Source of the DNA: Xenopus tropicalis
Taxonomy: Eukaryota; Chordata; Amphibia; Anura; Pipidae
Reading direction: 5' to 3'
Length of the DNA: 64,000 nucleotides
Assembly (NCBI RefSeq): GCF_000004195.4
Contig: NC_030678.2
Coordinates: forward strand, 82,992,904-83,056,903
Positions 24,063 through 36,380 of this stretch are shown here, one piece after another. Each line of letters starts with the position of its first letter. Positions within the stretch are counted from its first letter, which is position 1. The notes below the pieces were generated by a model, which ran no database searches, was not told the origin of the DNA, and saw only the letters and a program-made list of their open reading frames with translations. The position numbers were made by a program, and so were the translations under genes.

Positions 24063-26153
24063 TCAGAATTTCTTTGCATCCCAGGGTCTATAACTTTTAT
24101 CTATGGAATATTACACATATTACACGTAATAGAAAGGCCCTCTGCTTGGGCTGTAAAACTTAAGGCCTGTAGACTGATGTATAAGAGTAATGGGTGGGGC
24201 TATATTACACACTTTAGGATTCACAAAGGGAAACTGGTAAACTGTCTGTATACATTTTGTCTATCTCCTACTGTTCTTTATATTAATTGTTGCCATGTCT
24301 TGACATTTAAATGCCAAAGCATGATTTGTAAATTTGTATTTCAGATATATGAATGCTAGGCTTCTGTTCCCTTACTCTTTTCTGTCTGCCATTCTGTGAA
24401 TATACAGAATTGTTCTGTAATTCTGTTCTCAGATCTATAACAGGAAGCTCTAATCTTTGGCTTCCTGCCTCACGAAAATTTTCATCTTATTCAGACTTTC
24501 AAAAAATATTTTCTTTTATCTTCATCAGATATTTCCTTGTGAAGCCGTCTGCAAAAAATGTATGCATGCATACAGATTTAAGCCAGCCTCTTAGAATTAT
24601 ATATATTTATTTAAAGAGTTCTGGAAAAAAAAACATTGAAACATGTAAGGGCACATTATGTAAAATTACAGTTACAGTTTGCAAGGAATTTGCATCTGCT
24701 CATAAGCAGAAAGCTTTCATTCGCTTCATCTTCTCAACTTAACCTACAGACTGGAGCAGTTAGCAAATCATAGGTGGCAAAGCATAAAGAACAAAAATGT
24801 AGTTTAATTAAAGCACTTTGATTAAAGCCTCAGTTACATAACCGCAGCCTTATGGGTGCTGGTGCAAACTTTCACCAAACCCTGCACTACACCTTCTACT
24901 ACACCAGTGTTCCTACAGGTAGCACTAATGCTGGGCTAAGGGCCTCTTGGCACGCCTCATTAGGGGTGGGCCTGGTATAGTTGCACCCCGCCCCCCCCCC
25001 AGATTTGACCTGAACCCTATGGCTTGTCACTGTGGCTGTCATGGCTCCACCCCCTTAGCAGAAGTACCGTAAAAAAAAATGGAGAACAGGCAGAAGCACA
25101 GGTCATAGAAGTACAGTATTTGAAGGGATAAGAAAAATTCAATACCAGATTTCAGGCACATGGACCAGGGCTGGCGAAAAGCTTAGGAACAGGCATAGAT
25201 TCCAAAACCAGAATATCAATAATAGTAGGGCACCAAGAAACTTCACTGAGTAAGACCTATAGTCAGGCATTTAACCCAGGTCTCTGCCATTGTTTTATTT
25301 TGAATGCCCCTTGTTGTTTAGCTGTCCTATAGACAATACCCATTTATTAGGGGTGCACTAGTTTTGTTACCTATACCTCAACTGGATATTCTGCAGGTCT
25401 AATTAGCAATTCATTGACACAGGCTAACCTGCAGAGAAGTCAGTTAATCTCTAGCATAAAAACTACATTAGCTGCTAGTCAGGTATGCTACATATAGATT
25501 TTTTTAAAAGTGTGAGATGACAAGAGTAATGAATGTGAACCTCCTGAAATTCACAGGAGCTGTACAGTTAATATAAATAATATAAGTGCACAACAAAAAT
25601 TTCCTTGTATAATAATGATGGTGGCTCATAGATTTGGTCTTCTACCTTGGAGTGCCGGGGACCTGAGTCTGATTCCAGCCAGGGTGCTATCTACAAGGAG
25701 TTTGTCTCAATCTAGCTGGACAGGCCTTTATTTGACAATATAGGGTTACATTTTGGTGTCCAAATGCGTGGGGCTCAAGATCTTGAAGGCTAAGCTGCTT
25801 TGTGCACTGTTTCTTTAAATTTTGCTAGCAGGTATATAGAAAAGGCAGTGGGTTCAGGGTTGAAGGTCCTCCCCAGTTAAACCTCATTGGCCAGTGCCAC
25901 TGTCAATCAAGAAATTGCACAAGACTTGGCCATTTTAGATGAGAACATTTTGGTGCACTTTCTGAAGTGACACCTCCACCATTTTGCATAGGAAGCAGAT
26001 GAATGAGATAGTATACACTCCAGATGGAACCAGCCCACAGGCCTCCAAGAAATTGCTCCCAATCCAGAGTGGACAGAGGTAAACCTGGGTGGGGAATTTC
26101 GGAGAGAAGATAGAATTAGTGGGTTTTGGTGGCACAGAATGCCTGGAACAACC
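24063..26153. other. non-coding DNA, nothing recognised
   Basis: Contains a C-run near 24989. The 129-codon plus-strand frame at 24353-24742 has no domain I can see and looks like chance. Confidence 0.45.
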
Positions 26154-26550
26154 TAAAGGGGTTGTTCATCTTTGAGTTAACCTTTTAGTATGATGTACAC
26201 TGTAGAGAGTAATATTCTAAGACAATTTGCAATTGGTCTTCATTTTTTATTTGTGTTTTTTTTTTGGTTATTTCACTTTTTGTTTAGCAGCTCTCCAGTT
26301 GCTAGGGTCCAAATTACCTTAGTAACTAGGGAGTGGTTTGAATGAGAGGGTGGTATATGAATAGGAGCGGACCTGATTAGAAAAACAAATTATAAAAAGG
26401 AACAATAACAATAAAACTATAGCCTTATTAAGCAATAGCAGCAAATAGTTCAAAAACTATAACAACTAAATAATGAAGACCAACTTAAAAGTTGCTTAGG
26501 CCATTCTATAACATACTAAAAGTTGACTAAAAGGTGAACCAACCCCTTAA
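26154..26550 (+). mobile_element. TTAA-type MITE ('aaggggttgttcacctt' family)
   Basis: The left terminus is taaaggggttgttcatcttt and the right terminus is aaaaggtgaaccaacccctt followed by AA, inverted over about 19 bp with a terminal TTAA (left copy mutated to CTAA). The interior 'agcagctctccagttgctag' and 'caaattaccttagtaactag' is characteristic of a very common frog repeat. Non-coding; a T2/Kolobok-like assignment is inference. Confidence 0.8.
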
Positions 26551-29542
26551 TGACTTTTACTCTCAGTGCCCCCAGTGTAAAAAGGAGGGTTAGGTAGGCC
26601 CCTTCCAGGCCATTAGCGGGTACAAAGACTCTGAGATTGAAGTTCGAAGTAAAGGAGGAACCTGCTGCCTCAAAACTATCCACAAAGTATCCTATCAAAA
26701 GATCTTGTACTGTAAGGCAGGTGTCAGCCTCTATTGTTTCCAAAGTGATGTTTTCCAGGAGGAGAAGCAGGAGGAGAAGCACTCCGTTAACTGTTGTTTC
26801 CTTTTCACTTTAAAGAAATGGTAGTAACTGTGATATATAAGCAGGATTTTTTCTTTTGTAGTAACCATTGTCACCTAGTATGCTCTCAGAACCAGAAATG
26901 GATGTGATGGTACTGTTTATTTTGTACTAATGCATGCAATATTTGATATTGTTTTGATAATGTGTATTGTTATTGTGCACCATTGTCAGGATGATTTTTT
27001 CCCCTGGCTGTGTGTAGGGACACATAGGGTTAATATCCCCATGGCTTCAATTCCCTAAACGTATTCTCTAGTACCAGGAAGGTACCCATGTATCTATTTA
27101 TCTATCTTCCATATCTTTATTATTGGCCTTAGGCTTATGACCACTTCATGCTACAGTTTCATTGTTGTTTTAGCACTTTCTTGGAAAGTGGGATAGATCT
27201 AGCTAGAAAGTGCAGCCTGAGTAGCTCTCCCATAGGCTCTGCTTGCCTAAGAGAAGGGACCACAGTACTGGAAAGGGAATCGGACATAGTCTTCTCCTTG
27301 ATCCATGTCTGTTGTATGGGATCTGTCCCACTTGAGGCATTAAAACCCTAGAAGGTGCACCTTAAACTTCCCTAAGTCATCTCCACATGGTGTCACATTG
27401 TGCTGTCACAGTTCAAGGACTGCACTGACATTCATTGATCATTTATTTGCTGTGCTGCCTCATCTGATTGTGAGTACTTAACCTTGAAGATTTCATCTTG
27501 GACAATAAAAACAGTTCTATTTTGTTACTTCAAGAACCTTCTGGTATCCTATAGGGTTACAGAACATTTGTCCCCATGTCTCCATGGTTTTCCTCAGGGT
27601 ACTCCCAAAGGCCACAAAAGCCACAAAGGCCTGCAGAATAATTCTAAACAACTTTTCAGTATACATTAACTAATATTTTCAATAGTTTTCAAATTATTTA
27701 CAAATGCTATTGCAACTGAAAGCAATATTTCTTTGTACTTTTTTGTACTTTCTCTCTCTGCATAAGTCCGTTCTTCTCCAGGTCTGTTAATCATCTGTTT
27801 TCTGCAACACTGTGTCTGGAGTCAGACCCACCATTGTAGAGAACATAAACACCATAAGCATTTACATTTACAAATTATTTTAAGCCACTGAAATCTCTAA
27901 ATAATGTAAATTCGAAAGCTGATCCAAATCACATTTTCTTTATTTAAGCAAAATATATATATTTTTGTGGAGTTCCCTATAAGCACCTGTGGGTTATATA
28001 ATACCTGATACCAGGTGCCATCATTTTAAAACAGGATTTACAATGATATACAATATTTCTCCTTTCTCAGGAACTGAGAAACTGATAAACTAGAGCCTTG
28101 ACCAACTCATTTTAATTGGTGTTGCCAGGGATACATAATAAATTGGTCACTGTGAGACAACATAGCTTGGCACTCTGTTACAAACATAGTGTCTTTGAAT
28201 ATTCTTCATCTAAATTAGTTTTTAAAAAAGAAAAAAAACACTTAAGCATTATGCTTGACAAATAGTAATATCTGGACTAAGCTTCAATGAAACATATAAG
28301 ATGCCACTTCAATTAAAGTATCTTCTTTAGCCTAATCCTACTGATGATAAATTATTTTATCTACACATTCTGGGCTCAGTATTAGAAATTATTTTGATCA
28401 TATCTGCTTGCTGAAATTCTCACACATCCTACTTGTACGCTGCAGACCCTTGCGAGCATCTAGGCGGAGCACGAGGTAGAGCACAGCAGGGTTCTTTCTC
28501 TGTAGATGAGCCGATGATAGGATTAGCATATTGTTGTAGGGTATTATTCTCAGGTGAGCTCATCCATGAATAGTTTCTATGCACTAGAGACATGCTGATG
28601 AGGAGAGACTTTCTCGCAGGCTGTGTGAGCAGATGAAGAAATGTACACAGAGCAACCAATGAATCAAAGATAACTATAATGTGTCATAAATCTAAAGTTC
28701 TAGTTAAACCATTTTTGGTGAGTTGTTCAGCCATGAAGAAACCCACTATCCAGCTTCAACAGTCATCGTATAACTGATGCAATGGACCCACACAATCTAA
28801 TAACTCGTAGCATCACAGATGAAGAACGCTATACACTTGACAGCCAAGAGCTGAAGATAGCAGATGACTGCAAGTGTATGTGTGTGTATGAAGGCACGTG
28901 AGCTCCCACTTTGCTGTTTAATTGCGGAAGGCCACTTCCTAATTGCCACCTGTTTATAATTTGCAGAGATGGTGATATTTTTCTAGAGGTTTCCCCAGGG
29001 AATCATTGTCTTTCCCTTATTATGTTAAGTCTACCTGACTGCACAATAGCGTTTCTCTTGCCTGATGACCAGAATGCTGTTCTTAGCACCTGCTCCTTTC
29101 CTGTCTGCTGAAAGTCAGAAATTATTACACATAAGTATTTAAAAGAAAAACATGTGTGCTCATGCTTAGTAAGAAAAAAATGTATAAGGAGCTGTGGGTT
29201 GGTTATACAGGCCGACTTTGGATCTGGTTGGACTTGGGTAGTGATGGTTTTGCAGAAGTACAAAGGTAGTCAGTTTTACATTGTATTTATGTGTTTGAAC
29301 CTTATATTTAATGAGGACATAAACCTTCCATAGCAGTGTTGCTCACCTACAACCCTATCAATACAGCTCTCTCCAGCTCTGCACAGCCACTTAATGCAGG
29401 AGGGTCTTCTAATAAGATTCCTGCCTGCCCTCTGTACACCTAGCTCTACATTCTTTTTTCATAAGATTGCTACTGGGAGCATTAAAGAGAGTTTTCCTAG
29501 CACCTTCCACCTAAACAGCACTATATCTCTCTGATGTTCAAA
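26551..29542. other. non-coding DNA, nothing recognised
   Basis: No frame over 90 codons and no repeat I can name. Confidence 0.5.
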
Positions 29543-29732
29543 TTAAAGTGGAACCAAAATTGCAAAGTAATTCTCCTATGTTAGATAACAGCAAGATGAC
29601 TGATGTAGTACTGCTAGTGATAATTTGCAAAGTAATTTTCTTGGATCTGTAATTAACTTTGGGATGCCTGCTTTTTAGACAGCTAGGGTGCACAAATTAA
29701 AGAGTTTTATGGATTGTTTACATCCCCTTTAA
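29543..29732 (+). mobile_element. short TTAA-type MITE
   Basis: TTAA at 29543-29546 and 29729-29732, with inward termini AGTGGAACC and AGGGGATGTAAAC. About 190 bp, non-coding. The termini agree with the TTAAAGG(G/T)G pattern of the other TTAA elements in this window. Confidence 0.55.
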
Positions 29733-29924
29733 ATGCATTGGAGTCTATGTGTGTGTCATAAAGCCAATAAAAGGACATAAATAATTTTTCTGTACAAGAC
29801 AGCATTTAGTCAAGTTCAGAGGCTTGAAGAAGTGGTCATAAAACATGGTACTTGTCAAGCTTAGTATATCTTTGATCATCTGGAGTTTGCTGAGTATATT
29901 AGATGAAGTGCAATAATGTGTGAC

Positions 29925-30314
29925 TAGTGATAAGCGAACTTGTTCGCCAGGCATGGATTTGCAGCGAATTTCTGCATTTCGGCACTGGCGAATCGGTTCG
30001 CGAAACTTCCGTGAAAGTTTGCCGTGGAAAAATTCGGCACACGTAAAAAAAATTTGTTACGCATCAAATTGGGTGCGGGTGCGCAAAAATTGGGAGGGGT
30101 CACGTCGAAAAAGGGCGCGGTCACACCAAAAAGGTTGTGTCAAAAAACATGGACGACAAAAAAAAGATGCGGGCGACCAAAAAAAGAAGCGGGGGACAAA
30201 ATAAAAATTGCGCGACAAATGCGTTTCACAAATTTTTCACCGTTTCGTGAATTTTCTTGCCATTTTGCGAATTTTTATGGCAAAGCGAAACGGGACAGAT
30301 TCGTTCATCATTAT
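29925..30314 (+). mobile_element. hAT-like MITE, TAGTGATGAGC family, with 8-bp target duplication
   Basis: The left terminus is tagtgataagcgaac and the right terminus is attcgttcatcatta, inverted repeats of about 14 bp. The octamer tgtgtgac directly precedes (29917-29924) and follows (30315-30322). An 8-bp duplication is the hAT signature. The interior includes 'ggcatggatttgcagcgaat'. Short plus-strand frames here are low-complexity Lys/Arg translations and are not genes. It is the best-preserved copy of a family seen at about 4.4, 7.5, 16.4, 34.6, 37.4 and 42.3 kb. Confidence 0.85.
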
Positions 30315-30644
30315 GTGTGACTTTTAACCTTGTGTTGGATTATTGGTGTATGAGTGTTGCTTCCCTTTCTTCTAGACAGTGTTAACCAGCACTTGCTGTT
30401 TCCTTGATGTGCGAGAGTAATAAAAGGAACCTGGCTTGGTGTGGGACACTCGTATTTGTATAAGGCTTTGCATTTGGCTTTGTGCTGCAGTACAGAAGGA
30501 CAAAGGACATTACATTTTATCTGCAATTGCATGATTAAATTAATGCCTAATGAATTCTGTTTATACAAAAAAGTCACAGTCATATACTGTAGATAATGTA
30601 AAAAGCATTAAAAGTAACAGTAATAACAAAAAGTGAAAGTAATT

Positions 30645-32541
30645 AATGCATTATGTACTATGTGAATAGTAAAAAAATGAAGCAAGAAGGGGTGGGAACT
30701 TTATTATCACGGGGAGGTACGTTGGTTGATGAGAACGGGGAAAAAGCTGACATTTTGAACTCTTATTTTTCATCTGTCTATACATCTGAGGAGCCAGATA
30801 ATGAAGGCTTCCCTTTTAATATACCCAGTGCTAGTAATTTAGCTACTGGCGCATGGGTCACTCAGGAGGAAATTCAAAAGAGACTTGAACATGTAAAGGT
30901 AAACAAAGGTCCAGGACCGGATGGGATTCATCCCAGGGTATTAAATGAGCTGAGCGCTGTGATTGCCAAGCCTCTTCACATAATTTTTCAGGATTCGTTG
31001 AGGTTTGGCATGGTGCCGAGAGACTGGCGGATTGCTAATGTGGTTCCGTTATTTAAAAAGGGATCTCGTTCTCAGCCTGAAAACTATAGGCCTGTTAGTC
31101 TGACATCAGTAGTAGGAAAGCTTCTGGAAGGGGTAATAAGGGATAGGATAGTTGAATACATTGCAGTTCACAATACTATTAGTTTGTGCCAGCATGGTTT
31201 TATGCGTAACAGATCTTGCCAGACTAATTTAGTTGCCTTTTATGAGGAGGTGAGCAGGAACCTTGATGCTGGAATGGCAGTTGATGTCATCTACTTAGAT
31301 TTTGCTAAAGCGTTTGATACAGTACCGCACAGAAGGTTAATGATCAAATTGAGGAATATTGGCCTAGAACATAATATTTGTAATTGGATAGAAAACTGGC
31401 TGAAGGATAGAGTACAAAGAGTGGTGGTAAATGGAACATTTTCTAATTGGGCCAGTGTGGTTAGTGGAGTACCGCAGGGGTCAGTCCTTGGTCCTTTGCT
31501 TTTTAACTTGTTTATTAATGACCTGGAGGTGGGCATAGAGAGTACTGTTTCTATTTTTGCTGATGACACTAAATTGTGCAAAACTATAAGTTCCATGCAG
31601 GATGCTGCCGCTTTGCAGAGCGATTTGACAAAATTGGAAAACTGGGCAGCAAACTGGAAAATGAGGTTCAATGTTGACAAGTGCAAAGTTATGCACTTTG
31701 GTAGGAATAATATAAACGCAAACTATCTACTGAATGGTAGTGTGTTGGGGGCATCCTTAATGGAGAAGGATCTAGGGGTTTTTGTAGATCACAAGTTGTC
31801 TAATTCCAGGCAGTGTCATTCTGTGGCTATTACAGCAAATAAAGTGCTGTCTTGTATAAAAAAGGGCATTGACTCAAGGGATGAGAACATATTTTTGCCG
31901 CTTTATAGGTCCCTGGTAAGGCCTCACCTTGAGTATGCAGTGCAGTTTTTGGCTCCAGTCCTTAAGAAGGATATTAATGAGCTGGAGAGAGTGCAGAGAC
32001 GTGCAACTAAACTGGTAAAGGGGATGGAAGATTTAAGCTATGAGGTTAGACTGTCGAGGTTGGGGTTGTTTTCTCTGGAAAAGAGGCGCTTGCGAGGGGA
32101 CATGATTACTCTGTACAAGTACATTAGAGGGGATTATAGGCAGTTGGGGGATGTTCTTTTTTCCCATAAAAACAATCAGCGCACCAGAGGTCACCCCTAT
32201 AGATTAGAGGAACAGAGCTTCCATTTGAAGCAGCGTAGGTGGTTTTTCACGGTGAGGGCAGTGAGGCTGTGGAATGCCCTTCCTAGTGATGTGGTAATGG
32301 CAGACTCTGTTAATGCCTTTAAGAGGGGCCTGGATGAGTTTTTGAACAAGCAGAATATCCAAGGCTATTGTGATACTAATATCTACAGTTAGTATTACTG
32401 GTTGTATATATATAGTTTATGTATGTGAGTGTATAGATTGGTTAGTATAGGTTGTGTGCTGGGTTTACTCGGATGGGTTGAACTTGATGGACAATGGTCT
32501 TTTTTCAACCCTATGTAACTATGTAACTATGTAACTATGTA
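30645..32541 (+). mobile_element. CR1/Rex1-like LINE, 5'-truncated, with 3' tail
   Basis: The body is the reverse transcriptase frame at 30653-32392. It is followed by a 3' UTR containing 'gtatgtgagtgtatagattg' and 'gggttgaacttgatggac', and a tail of repeated ATGTAACT units ending near 32541. A short-repeat tail instead of poly(A) is typical of the CR1/L2/Rex1 group. The upstream ORF1 and the apurinic endonuclease domain are missing, so it cannot move by itself. The 5' break is placed only approximately. Confidence 0.9.
30653..32392 (+). CDS. LINE ORF2 reverse transcriptase, N-terminally truncated but open
   Basis: A 579-codon frame encoding the reverse transcriptase part of a non-LTR retrotransposon, which copies its own RNA at a nicked chromosomal target. 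Visible motifs, in order: NKGPGPDGIHPRVL near residue 85; NYRPVSLTS near 144; QHGFMRNRSCQTNL near 180; YLDFAKAFDTVPH (214-226), the first catalytic Asp region; GVPQGSVLGPLLF (272-284); FADD (302-305), the catalytic Asp pair; then a C-terminal region ending in RAVRLWNALP and FKRGLDEFL. The endonuclease domain that should precede residue 1 is absent. The ATG at 30653 is probably fortuitous, because the first residues match mid-protein sequence of the family. No stop or frameshift remains, so this copy is young or spared. The truncated element is probably not functional. Confidence 0.85.
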   Translation: MYYVNSKKMKQEGVGTLLSRGGTLVDENGEKADILNSYFSSVYTSEEPDNEGFPFNIPSASNLATGAWVTQEEIQKRLEHVKVNKGPGPDGIHPRVLNELSAVIAKPLHIIFQDSLRFGMVPRDWRIANVVPLFKKGSRSQPENYRPVSLTSVVGKLLEGVIRDRIVEYIAVHNTISLCQHGFMRNRSCQTNLVAFYEEVSRNLDAGMAVDVIYLDFAKAFDTVPHRRLMIKLRNIGLEHNICNWIENWLKDRVQRVVVNGTFSNWASVVSGVPQGSVLGPLLFNLFINDLEVGIESTVSIFADDTKLCKTISSMQDAAALQSDLTKLENWAANWKMRFNVDKCKVMHFGRNNINANYLLNGSVLGASLMEKDLGVFVDHKLSNSRQCHSVAITANKVLSCIKKGIDSRDENIFLPLYRSLVRPHLEYAVQFLAPVLKKDINELERVQRRATKLVKGMEDLSYEVRLSRLGLFSLEKRRLRGDMITLYKYIRGDYRQLGDVLFSHKNNQRTRGHPYRLEEQSFHLKQRRWFFTVRAVRLWNALPSDVVMADSVNAFKRGLDEFLNKQNIQGYCDTNIYS

Positions 32542-33867
32542 TTGCCCTGCACTGGTAAAAGTTGTGTTTTTGCTGTAGAAAAACTACTGTTGTTATATTA
32601 TATAAACAAAGCTGCTATGTATCCACAGGGGCAGCTGTTCAAACTGAAAAAAGGAGAAAAGCCAGTTTATTATAAGTGTTATCTCCATATAGAGGATGCT
32701 TTCTGCTCATAGTGTATCAGTGGGTGGGATTTTGCACAGGCTGTGAGCTTTGACAGGTAAGAAAATGGACCTTCCAATCAAAGAAGAACAGACAGATGTG
32801 CAACAAGGGAATTCCCACCACTTGACATTCTACAGAGCAGAGCAGTAAGCACAAGAGAATCTTTGTTAACAAACGAAATTGCACTGCCGAGGGGTATTTC
32901 AATACCAGGAATTCAGTAAAGGATGAATTAATCATTTAACTCACACAAATTGAACAAATATAACTTAGTCCTAGTTCTGTGTGTTATTCTTGAATTAAAG
33001 GGCCCCTTACATAACCAAATAGTACATTTGGTTAGACAGATAAGGTAAGGGATTTTCTCCATTTTTTCTGCTCTTGCAGTATCCTGCAACTATCCCATAT
33101 TTAATGCTATGCATTTTAGGGCAATTAACGACATAACAAAGACATAATTTTCCCTAGCGTGCCAGTAGTAGAATACTAAGGTTTGCAAGAGTGTGCCCCT
33201 TAGTTTCTGCTACAGCAAAATGCAATTGCAAGCTTTTTCTTTTTATATACATTCACATTAGTCAGGACTGATACAGTAAGTGGACTCTTTCCTTCTCAGC
33301 AGACATAACATTTATTAATCCATGTTTCCAGCTAGAGCTTATGACTAAATAAGATACAGAAGGCACCAGGAAACAGTTTGGGTCATATATCCAGGGGAAA
33401 AACAGGGTTAAAATGGCTGTGTCAATTGTGGTGAAAAATTTCCTACTGACTAAAAATCTGTCAAATTCTTAAATGCTGTGCATTTTTAAGTCATTCATCA
33501 TAAATAAATAATATCTGTAATTAATCCTTCTAATTCTAATTGTAGGTTTCTATGTTTGTTTTGTTACACAGCAGTATTACCACACACTATAGAAGCAAAA
33601 TTATACATTCACCCAACGCTTGTAGATGTTAAACTTAGTCCCTGTGAAAAATGTATAATAAAGCAGTAGAATTCTTAATGAATCAGATGAAATTAGGTGT
33701 AGGACTGACCAGACCGGGGATGACTTTGAACAAAATGTCCCAATGTCTTCAATATAATCATAATGGGTGCTTGCAGAGGACCTCTTGCCTCTCTCTCTAT
33801 TTAGCTCTCTTTATATATATACATATATATAAAAAAATATATATACAATATATATTAAAAAAAAATC
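32542..33867. other. non-coding DNA with a TA-rich microsatellite
   Basis: TA/ATATAA-rich tract at about 33810-33855. No gene or named repeat otherwise. Confidence 0.5.
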
Positions 33868-34094
33868 AATAAAACATTACTTAAACCCAATAGGATAAGG
33901 ATAAGGATAGGATATGGATAAATTCTTAATTGGGAATCAAATACAAGGTTCTGTTTTATTATAACAGAGCAAAAGGACATCGGTATTAAAAATCTGAATT
34001 ATTTGATTTAAATAGAGTCTATGGCAGAAAGGCTTTCCGTAATTTGGAGAATTCTGGATAACGCGTTTACGGATAACAGGTCCCATACCTGTAT
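33868..34094 (+). mobile_element. 'atacaggtatggg' MITE, copy 2 (right part)
   Basis: 'acttaaacccaataggataa', 'tcaaatacaaggttctgttt', 'gctttccgtaatttggagaa', 'ggataacaggtcccataccn' in that order (last base t), ending cccatacctgtat. The left terminus is missing or replaced by AT-rich sequence. A small local duplication 'aggataaggata' is present. Confidence 0.7.
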
Positions 34095-34204
34095 ATATTT
34101 CAACAATTTCAAGGTTCCTTGTACAGACCGCTAACTTGATTAAATTTCATAATTCACTTCTAATTTGCTGTTCTTTTACAATATATTCAAAACTTTTATA
34201 CATT

Positions 34205-34343
34205 AAGGGGCACATTTATTAACATTGGTGATAGCAACCAATCAGCATTTAGATTTGAATGGTCACCTACAAGTTAAAAAACCAAAACAAAGATCTGATT
34301 GGTTGCCTGGAGATATTTGTCTCCATTGTTAATAAACACACCC
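34205..34343 (+). mobile_element. short MITE, 'ttaaggggcacatttattaac' type
   Basis: The left end is aaggggcacatttattaac and the right end is gttaataaacacaccctt, inverted over about 18 bp. The inner arms 'gcaaccaatcag' and 'ctgattggttgc' also pair. The result is a 139-bp near-palindrome with no coding capacity. Confidence 0.65.
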
Positions 34344-34602
34344 TTATATTTTACATGATCTTTTCAATGTTTCAATTTATGGTCTCTCTCTCTCTCTGCT
34401 TTGCCAGCCTCTGTTCCCATGCATTAAAATGTAAACCCAAGCAAATATAAATTTTTTACTATAAATTTCATATACACAAAAAAATATTTGTTTATTGCTG
34501 CACATAAATTACTTTGTAATCATTTGGACAATCTCAAACTTTCTCCAACAGAGGGGATCTCAAGTATGGCTATTGCAGGACTACCTTTTAGTACTTTGAA
34601 AA

Positions 34603-34830
34603 GATTCATGAAACGGCGAAAATGGCGCTTTTTAAAAAAAAATTATTGTGCAGATAAAAAAAAATTCAGTTTTCAGCGTCATTTTTTGGCGCACTTGACA
34701 ATTCATTTTGACACGTGTGACAATTTTTTGTCACACTGCAAAGTTTTATGTGGCAAATTTTTGCGCCCATTTGACGGAAAAATCCGCCAATGGCAAAATG
34801 CAGAAATTCACTGTGGATTCATGTCTGCCA
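34603..34830 (-). mobile_element. TAGTGATGAGC-family MITE, internal portion
   Basis: 'ttcatgaaacggcgaaaatg', 'ccaatggcaaaatgcagaaa' and 'ttcactgtggattcatgtct' match reverse-complemented blocks of the copy at 29925. The termini have decayed. Confidence 0.55.
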
Positions 34831-35570
34831 AAAGATTAAATAATATATAAACTTTCAAAAAGCACAGAAAATGGAAGTCTAGTCTAAAAAGTTTAAAAAA
34901 AAATAGAAAAAACTTGTATTTGTTCCATCTTTAAGGAACAATGTGAATGCACAGGGATTGATAAAAATGGTTCTCTCAAAGATGCTTGCAGCAGTAAATT
35001 GAAATGCTGTAAAATGCACTCTAGGGAAATTCTTTACCGTACTTCTGGCAACTCACAAACTGAATCGCGTTCACAATCTCATCAGATTTAACATATTCTA
35101 AACGACTTCTTCTAATGATGCTTCCTAATAGGATTCATTGCCATCCTTCAAGTACCATTGCTTCTACTGAACTCACAGGTCTTTTAATTCTAAGGCTGAA
35201 TTATTGATCCCTGTTTGCATAATAGCACTATTTCTGTTATAGTGTAATATATAGTTATAGTCTAATGATTACTTTAGTTTTGTCCAACTGAAGATCCACG
35301 TACTGGATGTGGCCCTCCGCGGTTTTTTTTATGGTCCCAGTCTGCTCAAGGGCTCCAGAGACATCTTCCTTTAATATAATACAGCTACAGAACATGTGGT
35401 ATGATAAATAATTGCCCCTTTACATGTAAACAGTTGAGCTGCAATGTTATAAGTCATTTAAATTGAACCAGGATTTAATCCCATTTTGTTTGTGAAGATT
35501 CTCATTCAATCAGGTCATGGTATATCTATAGTGATAAGTCAAATCAACTGGACTTGCTGTGGTTTTTTTC

Positions 35571-35614
35571 TTGAAGACGTTTTGCCAGTCATCCAACTGG
35601 CTTTCTCAATTCAG
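35571..35614 (-). other. hammerhead-like motif of a Penelope-like terminal repeat (degenerate)
   Basis: Read on the minus strand, it goes ctgaattgagaaagccagtt then ggatgactggcaaaacgtct then tcaa. The short stem ccagtt/ggatgactgg and the core-like 'GATGA ... AAAACGTC' resemble the hammerhead ribozymes reported in Penelope-like elements. The canonical CUGAUGA and GAAA core positions are not intact here (GGATGA and AAAA), so self-cleavage is doubtful. Confidence 0.35.
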
Positions 35615-35897
35615 AATGACTTGTACAAAGTTCTTCCTGGAATAAATACCCTGGAATGTTGCTCCAATCAGCATAATCTGTTTATCATAACCATCATGGG
35701 ATAAGGGATCTCATGAAGGTGAGGTGTTTCTTGTATTAGCATGATTGTAGGTTTGAGGTGTTATTAAACTGTTCAGGCAGAGGTGCCAAAACAGCATTGT
35801 ATGTGGCACACAATAGTTGTCGCACCCCCCCCCCCCCCCCACCTCTATACAGTTGATGCCATAAAACACAACAACTCCGTTAGAACGGAGCCTGGCC

Positions 35898-36380
35898 TTG
35901 CTGTTACCTACTGCAATCTGGAAGAGAGTGATTGGTTTCACAAATCAAGCACAACTGCAAGGAAAGGCAACCATTTTGGTATCTCATTCTGGGAACAACC
36001 AAAAAGAGGAGAAATTAGCCTGGAGGAGAAAAGAAGAAATGGGGACACGGGAAAGCAAAGAAATTTGGGTGACAGGGCTCTTACCCAGCCTTAAATGGTG
36101 TCCTAGCCAAAGGTTTAAACTTTGCGATTGCTCCAAAAACCATCCCACTGAAGCCTCAATCCACAACAACAAAGTATCACAAAATGAGGCTGAACAACTT
36201 TGCCTCAAAGTGTCTGCAGCCCTAGCCAGGGCCAAACCACCTTCATCAAACCTGAGGTCACAGGAAAGGAAGGCACTTACAAAGGACTCGACCATCACCA
36301 TCCTTTCCGCAGCTAAAGGAAGATGCACGGTTGTATTTAATACATCAGACTACCATGCAAAGGTGACCAAACTTGTATGA
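35898..36380 (+). pseudogene. Penelope-like element protein N-terminal region, broken
   Basis: A 160-codon open frame whose last about 35 residues read TKDSTITILSAAKGRCTVVF then NTSDYHAKV. This follows the family pattern of a 'D..I.ILPADKG..TVV....DY' block before the reverse transcriptase. Another conserved phrase, GVLAKGLNFAIAPKTIP, lies at 36094-36145 but in a different frame, so at least one frameshift separates them. The first part of the frame carries no recognisable protein. Nothing of the catalytic core is present downstream. Confidence 0.5.

Noticed and set aside
24353..24742. 129-codon plus-strand frame as a gene
   Set aside because: No domain, no initiation context of note, and AT-rich composition like the surroundings.
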